NCBI RefSeq assembly: GCF_900116445.1
Contig: NZ_FPBH01000012.1
Location: forward strand, 1 to 64,000
Direction of reading: 5' to 3'
Origin: Paraburkholderia aspalathi
Lineage (GTDB): Bacteria > Pseudomonadota > Gammaproteobacteria > Burkholderiales > Burkholderiaceae
DNA length: 64,000 bases
Below are positions 26,551 through 36,200 of the stretch, in pieces. How positions within the stretch are numbered: the first letter of the stretch is position 1; each line of letters opens with the position of its first letter. The notes beneath the pieces are model-generated. The model ran no database searches and was not told the DNA's origin. It was given only the letters and a program-made list of their open reading frames with translations. A program made the translations under genes and the position numbers.

Positions 26551-26967
26551 ATGAACTCGAACCGCTCCGCCGATCTGGCCGCCTTGATCCTTCGTCTGGC
26601 CTTGGGCGTTCTCTATCTCGCGCACAGCTTGCAGAAGATTTTCGTTTTCACGCTGCCGGGAACGGCGCAGTTTTTCGTTTCGCTCGGCTTGCCGGGCTGG
26701 CTCGGCTATGTGACGGCGTTCGTCGAATTGATCGGCGGTATTGCGCTGCTGCTTGGCGTGCAGGTCCGCTGGGTCGCGCTGGTGCTGCTGCCGTTCATGC
26801 TCGGCGCAACGTCGCAGCATCTGCAGAACGGCTGGGGGGTCGCGTCGCCGCACGGCGGCTGGGAATATCCGGCTTTCTGGGCGGTGACTCTGGTTGTGCA
26901 GTCGCTGCTCGGCGCCGGTGCGTTGGCGCTGAGCGGTGCGAAGGCGCCGCGCGCAGTGGCCGCCTGA
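26551..26967 (+). CDS. DoxX-family membrane protein
   Basis: A 138-residue protein with four hydrophobic helices of the DoxX/DoxD-like family. It opens with RSADLAALILRLALGVLYLA and contains HSLQKIFVFTLPGTAQFF and FVELIGGIALLLGVQVRW. The ATG at 26551 has AAAGGA eleven bases upstream; the open frame extends further but lacks family-like residues. Members are linked to thiol-redox or quinone functions in various bacteria; here no partner gene is adjacent. It ends at a strong terminator. Confidence 0.88.
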   Translation: MNSNRSADLAALILRLALGVLYLAHSLQKIFVFTLPGTAQFFVSLGLPGWLGYVTAFVELIGGIALLLGVQVRWVALVLLPFMLGATSQHLQNGWGVASPHGGWEYPAFWAVTLVVQSLLGAGALALSGAKAPRAVAA

Positions 26968-27018
26968 TACGCCTCACCCAGGCACGAAACCGCGCCGGCG
27001 CTTCAGCGCGCCGGCAAC

Positions 27019-27053
27019 AAAAAAGCACGCGCCGTGTGGCCGCGTGCTTTTTT
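27019..27053. terminator. Bidirectional terminator between doxX and the thioesterase gene
   Basis: A perfect 13-bp stem (27019-27031, AAAAAAGCACGCG; 27041-27053, its complement) with a 9-base loop. It carries A-rich and T-rich ends, so it works for both convergent genes. Confidence 0.93.
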
Positions 27054-27129
27054 TATTGCGTTGAGCGAGGCGTACTTCAGGCGTTCCGGGCATTCCGGAC
27101 CCTGCGCCGCATCCCCCCGCGCCAATCAA

Positions 27130-27549
27130 TCAATACAACACGATCTGCGTGCAGCGAAACAGCGCCATCGTTTTGCCGTTCGGATCGGTGACGGTGGCGT
27201 CCCACACCTGCGTGCTGCGGCCCAGGTGGACGGCCTTGGCGACCGCGCGGATCGTGCCTTCCGTCGCCGTGCCGAGAAAATTGCTTTTCAGTTCGATGGT
27301 CGTGAAATTGCGCGCCGTCTCGGGCAGGTGGGCGAGGCATGCATAGCCGCAGGCGGTATCGGCGAGACCGATCACCGTGGCGGCATGCAAAAAGCCGTTC
27401 GGCGCCAGCAACTCCTCGCGCACGGTCAATTCAGCGGTCAGCGTGCCTTCCTCCAGCGCCAGAACCTGCACGCCTAGCAAGCCGGGCAGCTTGCCCTTCT
27501 GACGTTCGTGCAGACGCTCGATGGAGTATTCCGGGCGAAGTTTGCTCAT
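27130..27549 (-). CDS. PaaI-type hotdog-fold thioesterase
   Basis: A 139-residue hotdog thioesterase. The core helix segment APNGFLHAATVIGLADTACGYA is typical of the PaaI/YbgC superfamily, and Asn and Asp in it match catalytic positions. ELKSNFLGTATEG and HLGRSTQVWDATVTD form the following strands. Acyl-CoA substrate is unknown. The frame extends to 27690, but the ATG at 27549 (MSKLRPEYS) fits the fold length. Confidence 0.88.
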   Translation of the reverse strand: MSKLRPEYSIERLHERQKGKLPGLLGVQVLALEEGTLTAELTVREELLAPNGFLHAATVIGLADTACGYACLAHLPETARNFTTIELKSNFLGTATEGTIRAVAKAVHLGRSTQVWDATVTDPNGKTMALFRCTQIVLY

Positions 27550-27759
27550 GAGATTCGGGTCCTCGATGGAAAAAATAGCGATGTAAGGCGGCCAATAGCC
27601 GTTTGGGGGCTTCGGCCCCAGTGAATTTGTCGATATTATCAACGGCTGGATCGGCGGGTGAACCTGAAACGGGCACGGATCAGGGCACATCGGCGCAAGT
27701 CAGAGCAAACTGCGCGGTAAACCGGCTGGCGGCGCCCAGCCTTCTTTCCGGGAGAATTC

Positions 27760-28398
27760 ATGACGGTAATCGTGGTGGCGAATCCGAAGGGCGGCGTGGG
27801 CAAAAGCACGCTGTCCACCAATCTGGCCGGCTATTTCGCGTCGCAAGGGGAATGGATCGCGCTGGCGGACATGGACAAACAGCAGTCGTCGCACGCGTGG
27901 CTGTCGCTGCGGCCGCCTGCGCTGCCGGCCATCGAGACCTGGGAGGTCGACCTCGAGAACCCCGCCAAACCGCCCAGAGGTCTGGAACACGCGGTCATCG
28001 ACACGCCGGCCGGCTTGCATGGCAATCGCCTGAATATCGCGCTGGATCTCGCCGACAAGGTGATCGTGCCGCTGCAGCCGTCGATGTTCGATATTCTCGC
28101 CACCCAGGAATTTCTCGAGCGGCTGGCCAAGGAGAAGGCGGTCAGGAAAGGCGCGATCGAGATCGGCGTGGTGGGCATGCGCGTCGACGCGCGCACGCGC
28201 TCAGCGGAGCAACTGCATCGCTTTGTCGAGGGCTTGAAGCTGCCGGTGCTGGGTTACCTGCGCGACACGCAGAATTACGTGCAACTGGCGGCGCACGGCC
28301 TGACTTTGTGGGACGTCGCGAAAAGCCGTGTGGAGAAGGATCTGGAGCAATGGCAGCCGATCATCCAGTGGACCAACGGCGCCGGTAAAAAGGCTTGA
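27760..28398 (+). CDS. ParA-family ATPase (stand-alone)
   Basis: A 212-residue ParA/MinD-type ATPase with the deviant Walker A PKGGVGKSTLSTNLAGY at residues 9-25 and a Walker B-like HAVIDTPAGL. It is shorter than chromosomal ParA and has no ParB gene or parS-like repeat nearby, so it resembles the orphan ParA proteins that position other cargo. It lies between a thioesterase and panD, transcribed towards panD. The cargo is unknown. Confidence 0.88.
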   Translation: MTVIVVANPKGGVGKSTLSTNLAGYFASQGEWIALADMDKQQSSHAWLSLRPPALPAIETWEVDLENPAKPPRGLEHAVIDTPAGLHGNRLNIALDLADKVIVPLQPSMFDILATQEFLERLAKEKAVRKGAIEIGVVGMRVDARTRSAEQLHRFVEGLKLPVLGYLRDTQNYVQLAAHGLTLWDVAKSRVEKDLEQWQPIIQWTNGAGKKA

Positions 28399-28472
28399 AG
28401 TGAATGGCAGGCGGCGTGGCCGCCCGCTTTGTGGAACCGTGCCGTGCGGTGAAAGGCCGGTTCAGATCCGGC

Positions 28473-28859
28473 TCAGGTCCAGTTCTGGGTCGGCACGTGA
28501 TCGCGGCTGCCCTTGATCTTGTTGTTGTCGTCGACGAACACCAGATCCGGTTTCCAGCCTGCCTTCAATTCCGCTTCGTCGACCACGGCGAACGCCGCGA
28601 TGATCACCAGATCGCCCAGTTGAGCACGCCGTGCGGCCGAACCGTTCAGCGAAATCATGCCGCTGCCGCGTTCGCCCTTGATCGCGTACGTCGAGAAACG
28701 CTCGCCGTTGTTGATATTCCAGATGTCGATCCGTTCGTTTTCAATGATGTTCGCGGCTTCCAGCAAGTCTTCGTCGATCGCGCACGAACCTTCGTAGTGC
28801 AGTTCACAGTGCGTGACCGCGACGCGATGGATTTTCGACTTCAGCATGTTGCGTTGCAT
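28473..28859 (-). CDS. panD: Aspartate 1-decarboxylase
   Basis: A 128-residue pro-enzyme making beta-alanine for pantothenate. The start MQRNMLKSKIHRVAVTHCEL is the family head, and the self-cleavage site is Gly24-Ser25 in HYEGSCAID, which yields the pyruvoyl group. It lies 49 bp downstream of panC on the same strand, so panC-panD is probably one unit. Confidence 0.96.
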   Translation of the reverse strand: MQRNMLKSKIHRVAVTHCELHYEGSCAIDEDLLEAANIIENERIDIWNINNGERFSTYAIKGERGSGMISLNGSAARRAQLGDLVIIAAFAVVDEAELKAGWKPDLVFVDDNNKIKGSRDHVPTQNWT

Positions 28860-28908
28860 GACCAATCCCTTGTACTTCTAATGCGTGTTTGCGCAGCCTA
28901 AGACGGCT

Positions 28909-29742
28909 TCAGATTTCGAGGTTGTCGATGAGACGGGTGGTGCCGAGCTTGGCGGCAGCCAGCACGACCAACTCCGCATTCATGTCTTGCGCGCCCGGCG
29001 CCAGCAGATTCGAGCGCTTGCGCACCGCGATGTAATCAGGCTGCCAGCCGCGTGCGGCCAGTGCCGCCATCGCTGCCTGTTCGAGTTTTGCGAAGTCGCG
29101 ATCGCCTGCAAGCACCGCATCGCGCACGCGATTGAGCTCGGCAGCCAGCATCGGCGCCTCGGCGCGTTCGGCCGTTTCCAGAAAGCGGTTGCGCGAGCTG
29201 AGCGCGAGGCCGTCGCTATCGCGCACGGTTTCCGCGGCGATGATGTCGGTCGGCAGCGCGAACTGATGGCACATGCTGCGCACGATCATCAACTGCTGGT
29301 AATCCTTCTTGCCGAACACCGCGACGCGCGGCTGCACGCACGACATCAGCTTCATCACCACCGTGCATACGCCCTGGAAGAAACCCGGCCGGAATTCGCC
29401 TTCGAGGATGTCGCCCAGATCGTGCGGCGGATGCACGCGGTACTCCTGCGGTTCCGGGTACAGATCCCGTTCCGTCGGCGCGAACAGCACGTAGACGCCT
29501 TCTTTCTGCAGCTTCTCGATGTCGGCTTCGAGCGTGCGCGGGTATTTGTCGAAATCTTCGTTCGGGCCGAACTGCAGGCGGTTGACGAAGATGCTCGCCA
29601 CCACCGGATCGCCGTGCTGGCGCGCGAGGCGCATCAGCGACAGATGGCCCTCGTGCAGATTGCCCATGGTCGGCACAAAGGCGGTGCGATTCTGGCCGCG
29701 CAACTGGTCGCGCAATTCATGGATCGAGCTGATGACTTTCAT
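28909..29742 (-). CDS. panC: Pantothenate synthetase
   Basis: A 277-residue PanC that condenses pantoate with beta-alanine in an ATP-dependent reaction. It shows FVPTMGNLHEGHLSLMRLAR with the HIGH-like HEGH motif, FVNRLQFGPNEDFDKYPRT, VFGKKDYQQLMIV, and the SSRNRFL segment. It is upstream of panD on the minus strand and 188 bp downstream of scpA. Length is normal. Confidence 0.96.
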   Translation of the reverse strand: MKVISSIHELRDQLRGQNRTAFVPTMGNLHEGHLSLMRLARQHGDPVVASIFVNRLQFGPNEDFDKYPRTLEADIEKLQKEGVYVLFAPTERDLYPEPQEYRVHPPHDLGDILEGEFRPGFFQGVCTVVMKLMSCVQPRVAVFGKKDYQQLMIVRSMCHQFALPTDIIAAETVRDSDGLALSSRNRFLETAERAEAPMLAAELNRVRDAVLAGDRDFAKLEQAAMAALAARGWQPDYIAVRKRSNLLAPGAQDMNAELVVLAAAKLGTTRLIDNLEI

Positions 29743-29930
29743 GATCGGACAGGGATTTCCTCGCGCGGCGCGAGACTCGGTTGGCGCAAAAACTCAGGTT
29801 TTCGCGTGGCCCGCGGCCTCGCTGGTAATGACAGGTTCGGAGCGCGGGATTGTAGTGGATTTGTTCCCGGGGTGCACCGAAAGGAGGCGTCTGCGGCAGC
29901 GCTGGCGCATGCAGGCCCCGTTGTGCGGCA

Positions 29931-30803
29931 TCAAGCCGGCAGATAGGCGAGGCGCACATAGATCGGTGCGAACGGCTCGGCCTGCGTGATTTCGATGAGC
30001 GACTCGCGGCACAACTCCAGCATGGCGATGAAGTTCACCACGACCACCGGCACGCCTTTGCTCGTGTCGAACAGGTCCGAGAACTCCATGAAGCGCGCGT
30101 TCTGCAGTCGCCGCAGGATCGTGCTCATATGCTCGCGCACCGACAACTCCTCGCGCGAAATCTTGTGATGCTGAACCAGTTTGGCGCGCTTGATCACGTC
30201 GGCCCACGCGGCGCGCAGGTCTTCGCTGTCCACATCCGGGAACCGCGGCGTGATGCTTTGCTCGATATACACCTCGGCGCGCAGGAAATCGCGGCCAAGC
30301 TGCGGCAGATGGTCGATGCGCTGCGCGGCGAGCTTCATCTGCTCGTATTCGAGCAGGCGGCGCACCAGTTCGGCACGCGGATCTTCGGCTTCGTCGCCGC
30401 TATCGGCCTTCTTCACCGGCAACAGCATGCGCGACTTGATCTCGATCAGCATCGCGGCCATCAGCAGATACTCGGACGCGAGTTCGAGATTGGTCTGGCG
30501 CAACTGGTCGACGTAGCCGAGGTATTGGACGGTGACATCCGCCATCGGGATGTCGAGCACGTTGAAGTTCTGCTTGCGGATCAGGTACAGCAACAGATCC
30601 AGCGGGCCTTCGAACGTTTCGAGGAACACTTCGAGCGCGTCCGGCGGAATGTACAGATCCGTCGGCAGCTTGAAGAGAGGCTCGCCGTACAGGCGTGCGA
30701 AAGCGATGCCGTCTACAGTGTCCGGCGTCGAATCGGTGGCGGGCGCGGCAAGCGCGGCGTCAGGCGCCTGTGCGGCGCCCTTTGCCTCGTCGGCGTGACT
30801 CAC
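29931..30803 (-). CDS. scpA: Segregation and condensation protein A
   Basis: A protein of about 290 residues, the kleisin subunit of the Smc-ScpAB condensin. The core EVFLETFEGPLDLLLYLIRK near residue 65 is the ScpA head, with ADVTVQYLGYVDQL and ASEYLLMAAMLIEIKSRMLL following. The C-terminal winged helix ends at FAPIYVRLAYLPA. The GTG at 30803 follows the DUF3460 stop by four bases; an Ala/Asp-rich extension of about 55 residues precedes the conserved core. ScpB is not in the window. Confidence 0.92.
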   Translation of the reverse strand: MSHADEAKGAAQAPDAALAAPATDSTPDTVDGIAFARLYGEPLFKLPTDLYIPPDALEVFLETFEGPLDLLLYLIRKQNFNVLDIPMADVTVQYLGYVDQLRQTNLELASEYLLMAAMLIEIKSRMLLPVKKADSGDEAEDPRAELVRRLLEYEQMKLAAQRIDHLPQLGRDFLRAEVYIEQSITPRFPDVDSEDLRAAWADVIKRAKLVQHHKISREELSVREHMSTILRRLQNARFMEFSDLFDTSKGVPVVVVNFIAMLELCRESLIEITQAEPFAPIYVRLAYLPA

Positions 30804-30807
30804 GCGC

Positions 30808-30993
30808 TTAGAAGTTTTGATAGTACGAGTAAGGCGTCTGCTCCACGCGCGAGGCTTTCTGCTCGGCGCGTTCTTCGAGGTCGATCGGCTGTTTGTCCCA
30901 CAGCAGCGACCGGCCACGGCGCTGCTCAGCTTCCAGATTCGGTTTTTGTTGCTTGAGCTGGTTCAGGAACTGGGTGATGTCCGATTGATACAT
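30808..30993 (-). CDS. Small DUF3460-family protein
   Basis: A 61-residue protein of a beta-proteobacterial family I recognise as DUF3460. The conserved pattern is MYQSDITQFLNQLK, then EQRRGRSLLWDKQPIDLEE and a basic, aromatic C-terminus (TPYSYYQNF). It is the first gene of a minus-strand run leading into scpA, with only four bases between them. It has no signal peptide or helix. Function is unknown; conserved linkage to scpA hints at chromosome maintenance (inference). Confidence 0.82.
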   Translation of the reverse strand: MYQSDITQFLNQLKQQKPNLEAEQRRGRSLLWDKQPIDLEERAEQKASRVEQTPYSYYQNF

Positions 30994-31418
30994 GGCTAGA
31001 CGTCCGTGGTTTGGGGAATGGCGGCTGCTTCGCGGGAACAAACGGGAACAAGCGCGAACCCGCGCGGCATCGCTCCTATTCCATAATTTTACCGCATGCG
31101 CCGCGCGTGGTCGAAAAACGATGGGCGGCGCGAGCGGCCGGCATGCAAAAACGCCTGGAACCCCCGCTGCCGCGATGCGTCAAAGGCGGGCGCGTCGTCG
31201 GCGAGGCGGTGTGCGAAGCGGAACCGTGCGTCCATGTGGAAATCACTACGCATGCGGCATGGGGCGCGGCACGCTGGGCCAAAACGCCTACCAGGTCTCA
31301 TACGGCAAACGCCCTTTTAAGAGATGGCGCGGTCTCGCCGATGTGGTCAAATAGCGAGCTTCGGCCGCCGCGGCGAGCCCGAGCGACAGAATTCATCAAC
31401 CACGGCCGGAGGTCCTGT
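30994..31418. other. Intergenic region between DUF3460 and tamA
   Basis: A 425-bp gap between divergent genes. It is open in the tamA frame from 31011, but the encoded residues (many Arg, Ala and Cys, no signal features) do not look like protein. It should carry the promoters for DUF3460-scpA and for tamA-tamB. I see no clear promoter, RNA or repeat. Confidence 0.5.
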
Positions 31419-33257
31419 TTGGCGGGGTGTGCGATCGAAGAGCCGCATAGGCGGCGCGGCAAAACCGGTGACGAGCGAGGGCCGCTGACGCCCATTCGGC
31501 GCTGGCTGCACGCGTGGCTGGCGTTCGGCATCGTCATGCTCATGCTTGCCTCGGTCGACGCGCACGCGGCGCGGCGCCCGCCCGCCAGCTACAAGGTCGA
31601 TATCGAAGCCACGCCGCGCTCGTTGCGCAAGCTGCTTGAAGCGCATCTGGACGTGGCGCGCTTCGCCAAGCGTCCCGACATCAGCGACGACCAGTTTGAA
31701 TTTCTGATTACGGCCACCCCGCAGCAGGTGCGCGATCTGGCCGCCACGCAGGGTTACTTCTCGCCGGTCGTGCGCACCGACGCGCGAACCGTCGACGACC
31801 AGAAGCGTGTGACGGTGAGCGTCGATCCCGGCCCGCAAACCCTCATCACCTCGATTTCGCTATCGTTTCGCGGCCCGGTGCTGACCGAAGACCCGGCGCA
31901 GGAAAATGCCGCACGCTTCGCGTTTTCACTGCACGAGGGCGACCCGTTTTCGCAAGGCGACTGGGACGACGCGAAAAACGCTTCGCTCAAGGCGTTGCAG
32001 TCGCGCCGTTACCTGGGCGCGAAGATCTACCACTCCGAAGCGCGGATCGACCCACGTACGCACGAAGCGAAATTGTCGGTGACGTACGAGAGCGGCGCGA
32101 CCTTCACGATGGGCAAGCTCGACGTATCCGGCACGCGGCGTTATCCGGAACAGATCGTCGACAACGTGAATCCGATTTCGGAGGGCGATATCTACGACGT
32201 GCAACGCATCGCCGAATTGCAGCGGCAGTTGCAGAACACGCCGTACTACGCGAGCGTGGCGATCGACGTGGACAGTGATCCCGCCAAACCGGTCGAGACG
32301 CCGATGCACGTGAAGGTGTCGGAGTATCCGTACAACAGTATCCGCGGCGGCGTGGGTTATTCGACCGACAACGGCCCGCTGATCCAGGGTTCGTATTCGT
32401 ATCTCGACACCTTTGGCAAAGCGTGGCCGTTCACGGTCGACGGCCGTATCGACCAGATCCAGCAGTACGGGCAAATCCAGCTCGCGATGCCGCCGGGGCC
32501 GCGCGCGTGGACCAATAGCGTGCTGGCTTCCTACACCACGACCGACGTGTCCGACACACGCATCTACAGTATCCGCGGCGGCGTGCAGCGGGCCCGGACG
32601 TCGCAGTTCATCGACTACAACTACGCGATCCTCTATTACCAGGACCGGCTCGACCAGAATGCGGCCGCACCGACCACCAGTCGCGCGCTGGTGCCGTCAT
32701 GGTCGTGGACCCGTCGCAATACCGACGATCCGCTGTTCCCGCGTTCGGGCAACCTGATTCACGTCGAAGCGGGCTTCGCGGTCAAAGGCGCGCTGACCGA
32801 CCAGACGTTCGCGCGCGCCTACGCCCGTGGCCAGCAGTACCTGCCGATCGGCAGGGAAGACCTTGTGCTGATCCGCGCCGAACTCGGCGGCGTGTTCACG
32901 AGCGGCAGTTCGAGCGGGATTCCGGCTTCGCTGCTGTTCCGCGCGGGCGGTTCGAATTCGATACGTGGCTACAGCTATCAAAGCATTGGTAATAACGTCG
33001 ACGGCTCGGTGCTGCCCACCAAGTATCTCGTGACCGCGTCGGCGGAGTACCAGCATTGGTTCAATCACGACTGGGGCGCAGCCGCGTTCTTCGACGTCGG
33101 CACCGCCACCGATACCTGGGGCGAGAAAGTCTTTTATCCCGGCGTCGGCGTTGGGGCGCGCTGGCGCAGCCCGGTCGGCCCGGTCAACGTCGATGTCGCC
33201 TACGGGATCCGCAACCGGAGCGTGCGGCCGTACCTGACCCTCGGCATCGCCTTCTGA
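31419..33257 (+). CDS. tamA: Outer-membrane translocation and assembly module protein TamA
   Basis: An Omp85-family outer-membrane protein of about 612 residues. The hydrophobic signal segment WLHAWLAFGIVMLMLASVDA is followed by three POTRA domains (about residues 60-300) and a C-terminal 16-strand barrel. The Omp85 hallmark lies in LLFRAGGSNSIRGYSYQSIG (the RGY motif near residue 515), and the barrel ends in the beta-signal-like RPYLTLGIAF. With TamB it helps insert autotransporters and other outer-membrane proteins. I choose the TTG at 31419 because GGAGG lies six bases upstream; an ATG at 31341 is an alternative. Confidence 0.85.
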   Translation: MAGCAIEEPHRRRGKTGDERGPLTPIRRWLHAWLAFGIVMLMLASVDAHAARRPPASYKVDIEATPRSLRKLLEAHLDVARFAKRPDISDDQFEFLITATPQQVRDLAATQGYFSPVVRTDARTVDDQKRVTVSVDPGPQTLITSISLSFRGPVLTEDPAQENAARFAFSLHEGDPFSQGDWDDAKNASLKALQSRRYLGAKIYHSEARIDPRTHEAKLSVTYESGATFTMGKLDVSGTRRYPEQIVDNVNPISEGDIYDVQRIAELQRQLQNTPYYASVAIDVDSDPAKPVETPMHVKVSEYPYNSIRGGVGYSTDNGPLIQGSYSYLDTFGKAWPFTVDGRIDQIQQYGQIQLAMPPGPRAWTNSVLASYTTTDVSDTRIYSIRGGVQRARTSQFIDYNYAILYYQDRLDQNAAAPTTSRALVPSWSWTRRNTDDPLFPRSGNLIHVEAGFAVKGALTDQTFARAYARGQQYLPIGREDLVLIRAELGGVFTSGSSSGIPASLLFRAGGSNSIRGYSYQSIGNNVDGSVLPTKYLVTASAEYQHWFNHDWGAAAFFDVGTATDTWGEKVFYPGVGVGARWRSPVGPVNVDVAYGIRNRSVRPYLTLGIAF

Positions 33258-33285
33258 TGGAAAGCCGCTTTTACATGATCCACGC

Positions 33286-36200
33286 ATGACCACGGACGTT
33301 TCCGCCCAACCTCCCGCGCAGCCGCCCGGCGCTCTTCCGCCAGGGGAGCCCGGACAGCAGCCTCCGTCCGATGCGCCGCCGCCCAGGCGCCGTCGCGGGC
33401 GGTTGTTGCTGAAAACGCTTGCGTGGATGGTCGCCGTGCTGGTGCTGCTGGTCGCCGTGGCGATCGGCCTGCTGTACGGCGCGCTGACGACTGAGCGTGG
33501 CACGGCGTACGCGTGGCAGGCGGCCGTCAAACTGCTGGGCGGCAAGCTGACCGGCACGCTCGAGAGCGGCGCTATCGCCCACGGCGTGCAACTCCGGCAG
33601 GTGCGCTGGCGCAGTCTCGACGGCAGCGGCACCGATATCCAGATCGACCGCGTGGCCGGTCGCTGGGAACTGACGCACAAGCCTTGGCGCTTCGCGATCG
33701 ACTATCTGCATGTCGGTACGATCGATGCCCGTATCGGTTCATCGTCGTCGAGCAGCAGCGCGCCGCTGAAACTGCCGCAAGACTTGCGCTTGCCGATGCA
33801 ACTCGAGGTGCGCGACGTGCAGGTCGACAAGCTGCTGTTGCACGAGGGCGGGTCGACGACCGAGCTGTCCCGTTTCATGTTCCATGGCCGCAGCGACGGC
33901 CGGCACCACGAGGCCGCGATCGAGCGGCTCGACACGCCGTTCGGCGCCGTGACGGCAACTGCGAAGCTAGATGGGGTGCGGCCGTTTCCGCTGACCGGCG
34001 ACCTCGGCTATTCGGGCAAGGTCAACAACGAAGCTGTGCAGGTGGGCGGCCATCTGACTGGGTCGCTGGAGAATCTCATCGCCGAACTCGACGCTAGCGG
34101 CATGAAGCTCGCCGGCCATGCGCGAGTCGAGGCTACGCCGTTCGGCGACGTGCCGTTGCAACGCGCCACGCTGACTTTTGATCACATCAACCCGCAGGCG
34201 TTTGCACCAGGCGCACCGCTGGCGGATCTGGCCGTGCGGGCGGAACTGCAGCCGGTGGGGCCGGATGCGGCTGGTGGCGTGACGTTGGGTGCGGCTAGTG
34301 GGGCTAGTGCGGTGAGTTCGGCCAGCGCTTCCCGCGCCGCGAGCACCGCCGGCGCCAGCAGCGCTACTGGTATTGCCGAGCCGCAACACGTTGTCAAAAA
34401 CGGCAAAGGCGGCGTCAACACCGATGCAGCAGCAAAAGCCGCAGCGGGGTTCGCCGTCGCTGGCCATATTTCGATCGTCAACGCCAAACCCGGTGCGATC
34501 GACCAGAACCTGCTCCCTGTGATCGATGCCAACGCCGACGTGCGGCTCGACGCGCAGGCGCAGCGCATTTCGAACCTGATGGTACGGCTCGTGAAAAGCG
34601 CCACGCTTACGGGCGGCGGCGCGCTGACTGGCAAACGCGGCCAGTTCGATCTGCAAGTTGCAGGACTCGACCTGAACGCACTTGAAGCGACCGTGCGGCC
34701 TACCCAGCTTTCCGGTCCGATCGGCATCCGTCTGAACGACGACGTGCAAAGCCTGACACTCGATCTCGCCGACCCGAAAGCGGGGTTGCGCGCGCAAGGC
34801 AAGGTGACCTTCGATCCCGCGCGCTTGAGCTTCAACGACGTGCGTGTCACATCGGGCAAGGGCCGAATCGATCTGTCCGGTGCGCTTAAGCACGACGCGA
34901 ATTCCACCTACAACCTGAAAGCGCAGCTGACTGATTTCGATCCGTTGACGCTGACTTCGCAGATGCCGTCCCGCACGCCGGTAACGGGCCCGGCGCCTGC
35001 GGCAAGTACTGCCAAAAACGTGAAAGGTGCGAAAGTCGCACAAGGCGCGGCAGAAGCGGGCAGCACCGCCGGTGCGAAAAGCGCTGCCCCTGGCGACAAG
35101 GCCGCCGCCGTGGTGAAGAACACCGCCAAGGCCGCCGTGCGGACCGAAGTGGTTCAACGTAAAACGCCGCCGCCCAGACACACTGCGCCGCCTGCCCACA
35201 AGATCGAGGCACGCGTGAACGGCACGCTCACCGCAGCCGGCATGCTCGGCCCGGTCTTCACAACCAAGGCCGAATTCAAACTCGGCCCGAGCGTCTACGA
35301 CGGCCTGCCGCTGACGGGCGGCGGCGTGGTCCAGTTGTCCGGCTCGCGGATCCTGCCGAGCCGCGCGAATCTTTCGGTGGCGGGCAATCAGGTGGATTTG
35401 CAGGGCAGCTTCGGCGCGCGCGGTGACCGGCTGCGTTTCCGGGTCGATGCGCCGGAACTTGAACGCCTTGGTTTCGGCCTAGCCGGTCTTATCGCCGCGG
35501 ATGGCGACGTCACCGGCTCGTTCGCGCATCCGAATGTCGTGCTGAACTACAAGGCGGACAGTGTGGTGTTCAGCAGTAACCGCATCGGCCATGCGGAAGG
35601 TCACGCCGAACTGCGCGACGGCGCAAACGGCGCGCTCGTTTTCACGACCGACGCGCGCAATCTCAGCGCCGGCGGCGTCGATCTCACCACGCTCACGGCG
35701 CGCCTGTCGGGCACGCGTGCCAACCATACGCTGGAGGCGGCGGCCACCGGCAAATTGCAGGACCGTCCGCTCGATCTGACGCTCGCCGCCAACGGCAAAT
35801 TGACTGAAGCACGTGACGGCACGCGCTGGGACGGCACCGTGACCCGTCTGCAGAATCGCGGCACACCAGCGTTGAATCTCGAGTCGCCGCTCGCCGTAAG
35901 CGCCGGGCCGAACCGTCTGACGCTCGGTGCGACCCGCCTCACGCTCGAAGGCGCGGTGCTGAGCCTGAAATCGTTCGCGTTCGACCACGGCAAGATCCAG
36001 TCCGCGGGCACCTTGACCGACATTTCACTCGCGCGCCTGCAGGATCTGCGGCGGCAAATCACCGGCGAGCCACCGGCCGTCAAAACCGATCTGGTATTCG
36101 ACGGTGACTGGGATTTCGCGCTCGGCAGCACCGCGAGCGGCCACGTCCAGTTGAAGCGTCGCAGCGGCGACGTCACGGTCGAGATCGGCCGTGGTCTGGC

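Noticed and set aside
31011..31418. Extension of tamA to an upstream start at 31011
   Set aside because: Residues there lack signal-peptide or domain character and the ribosome-binding site is at 31408.
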